The notes below the pieces were generated by a model, which saw only the letters and a list, made by a program, of their open reading frames with translations, searched no databases and was not told where the DNA came from. Made by a program: the position numbers and the translations under genes. From Candidatus Roizmanbacteria bacterium (lineage in GTDB: Bacteria; Patescibacteriota; Microgenomatia; UBA1406; GWC2-37-13), in assembly GCA_027002315.1 (NCBI GenBank), contig JALWZV010000086.1, positions 1 to 9,987 on the forward strand: a stretch of 9,987 bases of DNA. The letters are read 5' to 3'. Shown here piece after piece: positions 6,367-9,987 of the stretch (its first letter is position 1; every line of letters begins with the position of its first letter).

Positions 6367-6909
6367 ATGATAGTTGCTCCTAAAATACTTTTAAACTTAG
6401 TTAAAGAAAAAGGTCTAGTTAAAGGCCTATCTGATAGAGAGTTAAACAATCCAGAAGGAGCAGGTTTTGATCTTCGTTTGGGTGAGGTGCATAAAATTGT
6501 AGGAGGAGCAGCCTTTATTGGAGTGGTGGAAAGAGAAACTCCTACGATAGAAACAGTTTTTAAATACGATAAAGGTAAGAAACAGGAGATTAAGGTAATG
6601 CCAGGAGAGTATTATCTTTTTACTACAGTGGAGACGGTTAATCTACCCCTTGACTTAGTAGGAAATCTAAAACCAAGAACAACAACGTTTAGAAGCGGTT
6701 TAATTATTAGGACTGGAACGGTTCAACCAGGATATAAAGGGAAACTTACGTTTGGAGCTTATAATGCTGGTCCGCTTCCGGTAGTTTTGGAGTTGGGAGC
6801 AAGATTTGTACACATTCAATTTTATGAGGTAAAAGGCTCAGGAGAGCAATATAGAGGACAGTGGCAAGGAGGTAGAGTTACAACAGATAAACGAGAAAAA
6901 CAAGTTTAA
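6367..6909 (+). CDS. dcd: dCTP deaminase/dUTPase-family protein with altered active site
   Basis: From the ATG at 6367 the protein is 180 residues, close to the 175-195 of Dcd enzymes. A TTG at 6328 would add 13 hydrophobic residues not expected in the family. Family features: GAGFDLRLG (31-39), the PGEYYLFTTVE strand (79-89), LPLDLVGNLKPRTTTFRSG (93-111, aligning with the ARSSLxRxG signature), VQPGYKGKLTFGAYNAG (119-135), and a C-terminal YRGQWQGGRV lid (162-171) like the YQGQxG tail of Dcd. Oddly, the position of the catalytic Glu in LEFYN of bacterial Dcd reads Gly130, and the Asp of the IDPGW segment, matching the dUTPase catalytic Asp, reads Gln120. It may be a divergent enzyme or a nucleotide-binding relative. 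Its place before thyA supports a role in dUTP/dUMP supply. The symbol is a family label, not proof of activity. Confidence 0.8.
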   Translation: MIVAPKILLNLVKEKGLVKGLSDRELNNPEGAGFDLRLGEVHKIVGGAAFIGVVERETPTIETVFKYDKGKKQEIKVMPGEYYLFTTVETVNLPLDLVGNLKPRTTTFRSGLIIRTGTVQPGYKGKLTFGAYNAGPLPVVLELGARFVHIQFYEVKGSGEQYRGQWQGGRVTTDKREKQV

Positions 6910-6912
6910 ATA

Positions 6913-6945
6913 ATTTGTAGGGACGGATCTATGTGTCCGTCCGAT
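6913..6945 (+). repeat. GTAGGG...ATGTGTC repeat with hairpin, between the Dcd-family gene and thyA
   Basis: A perfect seven-base stem GGACGGA (6921-6927) and TCCGTCC (6936-6942) with an eight-base loop TCTATGTG. It lies four bases after the Dcd-family stop and ends about 27 bases before thyA. Transcribed, it could stabilise or weaken read-through between the two genes. It is not followed by a T-run, so it is not a standard terminator. Confidence 0.6.
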
Positions 6946-6971
6946 TTAGAGTCATTAGTAATTAATTTTTT

Positions 6972-7922
6972 ATGATTCACCCAGAATATCAATACCTAAA
7001 TCTTTTAAAGGACATTCTTAAAAATGGTTATCGTAAGGTGGATAGAGGAACAGGCGATGCATCGTACTCTGTCTTTGGCAGACAACTACATTTTGATTTA
7101 GCTGAAGGGTTTCCACTCCTTACAACCAAAAAGGTATTTTGGCGAGGTGTGTTGTACGAGCTTTTCTGGTTTCTGAAAGGAATGAATAATGTTAAGTACT
7201 TAATTGATCACAAGGTTCACATCTGGGACGACTATCCATACAAGATATACAAAGCTAAGTGCAAGAACCCAACATTATCAAAAGAGGAGTTTGTCGAGAA
7301 AATTAAGGTAGATAATAAGTTTGCGGCAAAATGGGGAGTGTTACCTAAGATTTACGGTGAGTTATGGAGGTCATGGCCAACGAGAACAGGACGAACAATA
7401 GATCAGCTTAAATGGGCAATTAATGAGATAACAGAGGATCCAAATGCTCACAATGCTATAGTTACATCATGGAATCCTGAGTATCTATACACAATGGCAA
7501 CAAAAGATGACACCTCTTACTTTCCAATCTGCCACAATATGTATCAACTGAATGTTATTGATGGTAGAGTACATTTACAGCTTTATCAACGTAGCGCAGA
7601 TGTGTTTTTAGGGGTGCCTTTTAACATTGCGAGTTATGCGCTTTTGACTCATGTAATAGCTCATATAACAGGTTATAAACCAGGTGTGTTTGTTCACACA
7701 TTTGGCGATGTGCATATATATGAAAACCATATTAATGCTGTGAAAGAGCAACTGAAACGTCGTCCAAATAAGTTACCACGAATTAAAATAAACACAAAAG
7801 TGCGTGATATTGACAAGATTGAACCCACAGATATAGAATTAGTTGATTATAATCCACATCCGCCGATAAGGGCTAAACTCTCAGTTTCGGGCGGGTATTT
7901 TGAGAAGAAAAGGAAAAAATAA
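6972..7922 (+). CDS. thyA: Thymidylate synthase ThyA
   Basis: This enzyme methylates dUMP to dTMP using methylene-tetrahydrofolate. Visible signatures are R25 in DRGTGDAS, FPLLTTKKVFWRG (47-59), IYGELWRSW (128-136), the nucleophile Cys187 in FPICHNMYQL, QRSADVFLGVPFNIASY (206-222), GDVHIYENH (245-253) and DYNPHPPIRAKLSV (292-305). The 316-residue length matches the long Lactobacillus casei-type enzyme, with an extra stretch at about 88-120 ahead of the DNKFAAKWG segment. PICH replaces the commoner PPCH before the nucleophile. The C-terminus is extended past the usual final Val by a basic tail (EKKRKK). The gene follows the Dcd-family gene after 62 bases that contain a small hairpin repeat, and it is followed two bases later by tmk. 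Confidence 0.97.
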   Translation: MIHPEYQYLNLLKDILKNGYRKVDRGTGDASYSVFGRQLHFDLAEGFPLLTTKKVFWRGVLYELFWFLKGMNNVKYLIDHKVHIWDDYPYKIYKAKCKNPTLSKEEFVEKIKVDNKFAAKWGVLPKIYGELWRSWPTRTGRTIDQLKWAINEITEDPNAHNAIVTSWNPEYLYTMATKDDTSYFPICHNMYQLNVIDGRVHLQLYQRSADVFLGVPFNIASYALLTHVIAHITGYKPGVFVHTFGDVHIYENHINAVKEQLKRRPNKLPRIKINTKVRDIDKIEPTDIELVDYNPHPPIRAKLSVSGGYFEKKRKK

Positions 7923-7924
7923 GT

Positions 7925-8551
7925 ATGAGAATAGGCAAGCATCAAAGTTTTAAACCAGAATCAAGGAAAGGAAAATTTATAGTAATTTATGGGGCTAACA
8001 ATATTGGTAAATCTACTCAGGTACAGTTACTAGCATCTAGATTATTAGATGAAGGAAATCAGGTTTTAGTTCTTAAGTATCCTATTTATAACTTAAAGCC
8101 CACAGGTCCAAAGATTAATGCTGTTCTTCGTCATGGTGTAAAGATGGACGAGGAAGAGTTTCAGACATTATGTGCTCAAAATAGGCGAGATTTTCAGCCA
8201 GTATTACGTTCTATACTTAATGCAGGGATCTATGTTTTGGCAGAAGATTATACTGGAACGGGTATAGTATGGGGAATGATGAGAGGATTGTCGCGTGCCA
8301 AGATGATAAGTATAAATAAAGGATTGTTAAAACCAGACCTTTGTATCTTAATGGACGGAAAACGTTTTAAAACCCATATAGAAAAAGGCCACATTAATGA
8401 GGACGTCTCGGATACATTTTGGGAAAAGAGTAGAAAGATACATCTTCAGTTGGGAGAGTATTTTAAATGGATTAAGATTGAGGCAAATCACTCTAAAGTT
8501 GATTTACATCAGAAGATATGGTTGCTTGTAAAAAATCTAGTAGAAAAATAA
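7925..8551 (+). CDS. tmk: Thymidylate kinase-like P-loop kinase
   Basis: The probable role is phosphorylation of dTMP to dTDP. The 208-residue protein has a Walker A loop GANNIGKST (23-31; usual form GxDGxGKST), a KYPIY segment (51-55) at the position of the thymidylate kinase FP/YP motif, NRRDFQPVL (86-94) and a central EDYTGTG (107-113) where standard enzymes have DRYxxS. LLKPDLCILMD (134-144) is the usual strand after the central motif (KPDLxIxLD). The Arg of DRY, which helps position dTMP, is thus replaced by Asp108, so the substrate-binding details differ from the model enzyme. The gene starts two bases after thyA, with an AAAGGA (7909-7914) about ten bases upstream of the ATG. This is good contextual support for dTMP as substrate; another deoxynucleoside monophosphate remains possible. 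Confidence 0.85.
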   Translation: MRIGKHQSFKPESRKGKFIVIYGANNIGKSTQVQLLASRLLDEGNQVLVLKYPIYNLKPTGPKINAVLRHGVKMDEEEFQTLCAQNRRDFQPVLRSILNAGIYVLAEDYTGTGIVWGMMRGLSRAKMISINKGLLKPDLCILMDGKRFKTHIEKGHINEDVSDTFWEKSRKIHLQLGEYFKWIKIEANHSKVDLHQKIWLLVKNLVEK

Positions 8552-8564
8552 GTGCTTATTTGGT

Positions 8565-8593
8565 TTAAAAATTAATATAAGTTGAGCTATAAT
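8565..8593 (+). promoter_or_regulatory. Promoter of ndk
   Basis: TTAAAA (8565-8570) and TATAAT (8588-8593) are separated by 17 bases. The -10 ends eight bases before the ATG at 8602, so the predicted transcript starts within a base or two of the start codon. This is the best complete promoter in the window. Confidence 0.6.
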
Positions 8594-8601
8594 CAGAACA
8601 T

Positions 8602-9183
8602 ATGGAAAAAACATTGGTCATACTCAAACCAGATGCAGTGAAGCGGGCTATGGTTGGTGAGATTATTAAACGCTTTGAGAGTGTAGGTCTTAAGATTGTT
8701 GCATCTAAGATGCTTGTTGTTAATGATGATTTGGCAACGAAACACTATCCTAAAGATAGAAAGGAGTTTATAACAGGAATGGGTAAAAAAACTCTTGAAA
8801 ACTATAAAGAGATGGGTGTTAATCCGCATGATGAGATGGGAACAGACGATCCTCACAAGATTGGTCTTGCCATTAGGGAATGGTTAGTTAAGTATATTAC
8901 CTCAGGACCTGTATTAGCCATAGTTTTAGAAGGTCCTCATGCTGTAGAGTTGGTAAGAAAGATTGTAGGACACACCTTACCTTTAAAGGCAGCTCCTGGA
9001 ACAATAAGAGGGGATTTGGCATTTGACTCATCTTATTTAGCTAACACGGTTAAAAGAGCTATCAAAAATCTGGTTCATGCTTCTGGTAGCGTAGAAGAGG
9101 CTAAGTTTGAGATAGCACTTTGGTTTAAACCAGAAGACATATGCTCTTATAAAAGGGTCGATGAGGACGAGATGATAAAGTAA
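8602..9183 (+). CDS. ndk: Nucleoside diphosphate kinase with internal insertions
   Basis: The enzyme transfers a phosphate from NTPs to NDPs, here completing dTDP to dTTP. TLVILKPDAVKR (4-15), GEIIKRFE (19-26), GPVLAIVLEGPHAV (102-115), KAAPGTIRGDLA (129-140), the active-site His159 in NLVHASGSVEEA and EIALWFKPED (170-179) identify the family clearly. Usual length is about 140-150 residues; this one is 193. Most of the extra length is a charged segment at about 53-92, between the first lobe and the strand leading to the GPV motif, plus a shorter one at about 143-153 just before the active-site His. Long forms of this kind occur in some archaea and uncultured bacteria. The gene has its own TATAAT box ending eight bases before the ATG, so it may be transcribed separately from thyA-tmk. 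Confidence 0.95.
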   Translation: MEKTLVILKPDAVKRAMVGEIIKRFESVGLKIVASKMLVVNDDLATKHYPKDRKEFITGMGKKTLENYKEMGVNPHDEMGTDDPHKIGLAIREWLVKYITSGPVLAIVLEGPHAVELVRKIVGHTLPLKAAPGTIRGDLAFDSSYLANTVKRAIKNLVHASGSVEEAKFEIALWFKPEDICSYKRVDEDEMIK

Positions 9184-9195
9184 ATCCTTCTAGAG

Positions 9196-9201
9196 TATAA
9201 T
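9196..9201 (+). promoter_or_regulatory. -10 box of folA
   Basis: TATAAT in the 25-base gap between ndk and folA ends seven bases before the ATG at 9209. The -35 position falls inside the 3' end of ndk and matches consensus poorly. A near-leaderless mRNA is implied. Confidence 0.5.
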
Positions 9202-9208
9202 ATTGCAC

Positions 9209-9718
9209 ATGAAGACACCTGTAAACATAATTGCTGCCATTGGCAAAAATAGAGAGTTGGGCAAGAACAATAAGCTTTTATGGCATATACCCGAGGATAT
9301 GAAATACTTCAGACGTCTGACGTTGGGCAATATTGTGATTATGGGTAGGAAAACGTTTGAGTCACTTAAGAACCCTTTAGTTAAAAGAATCAATATCGTT
9401 GTAACAAGAAAAAAGAATTACAAAGTTCCTAAGGAACATAGTCATTATGTATTGGTGGCGCATTCGTTGAAGGAAGCGTTAAGTAAAGCAAGGAAATATA
9501 AGAAAGAGGTCTTTGTAATTGGAGGAGGAGAGATATATAAACAGGCTCTTAAGTATGCTGATAGATTATACTTAACACTTATTGATAAAACTTCTTCTGC
9601 AGACACTTATTTCCCTAAATTTTCACAAGACTTTACAATTATTTCTAAGAACAAGTCTTCTTATCAAAGTATTAAGTTTACTTTTGTTGTGTTGGAGAGA
9701 AAAAACAAAAAACAATGA
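9209..9718 (+). CDS. folA: Dihydrofolate reductase
   Basis: This enzyme reduces dihydrofolate to tetrahydrofolate with NADPH, replacing the cofactor oxidised by ThyA. The 169-residue protein shows the standard features: NIIAAIGKNRELG (6-18), LLWHIPEDMKYF (23-34) with the acidic active-site residue at E29/D30, IVIMGRKTFESL (42-53) for NADPH binding, FVIGGGEIYKQAL (102-114) and ADTYFP (131-136). A TTG at 9203 could add two residues, but the ATG at 9209 is preferred because it is family-like and lies seven bases after a TATAAT box. It begins 25 bases after ndk and ends with TGA, the only TGA stop among the genes here. Confidence 0.97.
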   Translation: MKTPVNIIAAIGKNRELGKNNKLLWHIPEDMKYFRRLTLGNIVIMGRKTFESLKNPLVKRINIVVTRKKNYKVPKEHSHYVLVAHSLKEALSKARKYKKEVFVIGGGEIYKQALKYADRLYLTLIDKTSSADTYFPKFSQDFTIISKNKSSYQSIKFTFVVLERKNKKQ

Positions 9719-9742
9719 ATACAATTGTATCTAGTATTTTGT
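9718..9742 (+). repeat. AT-rich box, copy 3
   Basis: It matches 2-26 at 24 of 25 bases. It begins within the folA stop codon and is followed directly by a GC-rich interspersed element starting at 9759. Confidence 0.75.
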
Positions 9743-9758
9743 ATCTAGGTGTCTAATG

Positions 9759-9850
9759 CGTCATTGCGAGCCTGCCTGCCGCAGGCAGGGAGCGAACGGA
9801 GAGAGCGTGGTCATGGCCAAGCCAGATCACGCTCCGCGTGACAATCTTCG
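9759..9850 (+). repeat. Interspersed element R6 (composite, several hairpins)
   Basis: It starts CGTCATTGCGAG and carries the 41-base segment shared with R1 (9767-9807), including the CCTGCCTGC-C-GCAGGCAGG palindrome. It then has a hairpin GCGTGGTC/GATCACGC (9805-9812 with 9825-9832, one G-T pair, inner TGGC-CAA-GCCA) overlapping TCACGC-TCC-GCGTGA (9827-9841). It ends in GACAATCTTCGAC. With R7 it fills the 269 bases after folA, where I see no gene. Confidence 0.7.
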
Positions 9851-9907
9851 ACTACGTGAGAGTAAAACTGATTACTGATATAAATTTTAAGCGCTGATGT
9901 TAAATAC

Positions 9908-9961
9908 CATAACGGCGGGGATCGCTTCGTCAGTCGCTAACACTCCTTTCTCGCGATGACA
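9908..9961 (-). repeat. Interspersed element R7, reversed
   Basis: The minus strand starts TGTCATCGCGAG and ends GCGATCCCCGCCGTTATG, closely resembling the right end of R1 (CAATCCCCGACGTTATG). It faces R6 as R4 faces R3. Confidence 0.65.
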
Positions 9962-9987
9962 TAATAGATACTAGTCCGCTAGTTGGC

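Noticed and set aside
8593..8856. Minus-strand open frame over the 5' part of ndk
   Set aside because: The plus strand encodes a clear nucleoside diphosphate kinase; the antisense translation has no recognisable features.
9716..9718. UGA recoding as glycine, known in some Patescibacteria (Gracilibacteria, SR1)
   Set aside because: No gene has an internal in-frame TGA, and folA has normal family length when it stops at this TGA.
1..9987. Defence system or mobile-element genes
   Set aside because: I found no transposase, integrase, toxin-antitoxin, restriction or phage-like gene in the window; only non-coding repeats suggest mobility.

Overview
The window is AT-rich DNA with compact genes, short intergenic gaps, few recognisable Shine-Dalgarno sites and GC-rich interspersed palindromic repeats. 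Together with the divergent small-genome versions of common enzymes, this suggests a bacterium of the Candidate Phyla Radiation (Patescibacteria), perhaps Microgenomates-like. The assignment is inferred from style and protein flavour; there is no marker gene in the window. The standard genetic code gives intact genes throughout.

Layout. Positions 1-564 hold no gene. They are a mosaic of interspersed repeats: an AT-rich box, hairpins, and five copies or fragments of a CGTCATCGCGAG-type element, three forward followed by two reversed. A leftward gene run occupies 565-6226. In transcription order it encodes a GT4-type glycosyltransferase, an MFS-like membrane protein, a 63-residue membrane protein, a large protein with a C-terminal PP2C phosphatase domain, and a TatD-family metal-dependent hydrolase. 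Gaps are 41, 2, 22 and -1 bases, so the last four look co-expressed, with possible re-initiation at internal promoters. A divergent intergenic region at 6227-6366 separates this run from a rightward set: dCTP deaminase-family protein, thymidylate synthase (thyA), thymidylate kinase-like (tmk), nucleoside diphosphate kinase (ndk) and dihydrofolate reductase (folA). Positions 9719-9987 return to the repeat mosaic and share a 41-base identical segment with the left end.

How the genes work together. The rightward set is nearly a complete dTTP branch. The Dcd/Dut-family protein would supply dUMP precursor, ThyA methylates dUMP, FolA regenerates tetrahydrofolate, Tmk makes dTDP and Ndk makes dTTP. 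The weak link is the first enzyme, whose usual catalytic Glu and dUTPase Asp positions are both replaced. The leftward set has no obvious single pathway. The glycosyltransferase and the transporter-like protein suggest envelope work, while the PP2C protein implies regulation by reversible Ser/Thr phosphorylation, with no partner kinase in view.

Most notable points: TATAAT boxes ending 6-8 bases before the ATG of several genes, implying leaderless or near-leaderless mRNAs; the Dcd-family protein with lost catalytic residues; a roughly 490-residue unrecognised region in front of the PP2C domain; and the modular repeat mosaic whose pieces recur in both orientations at both ends.
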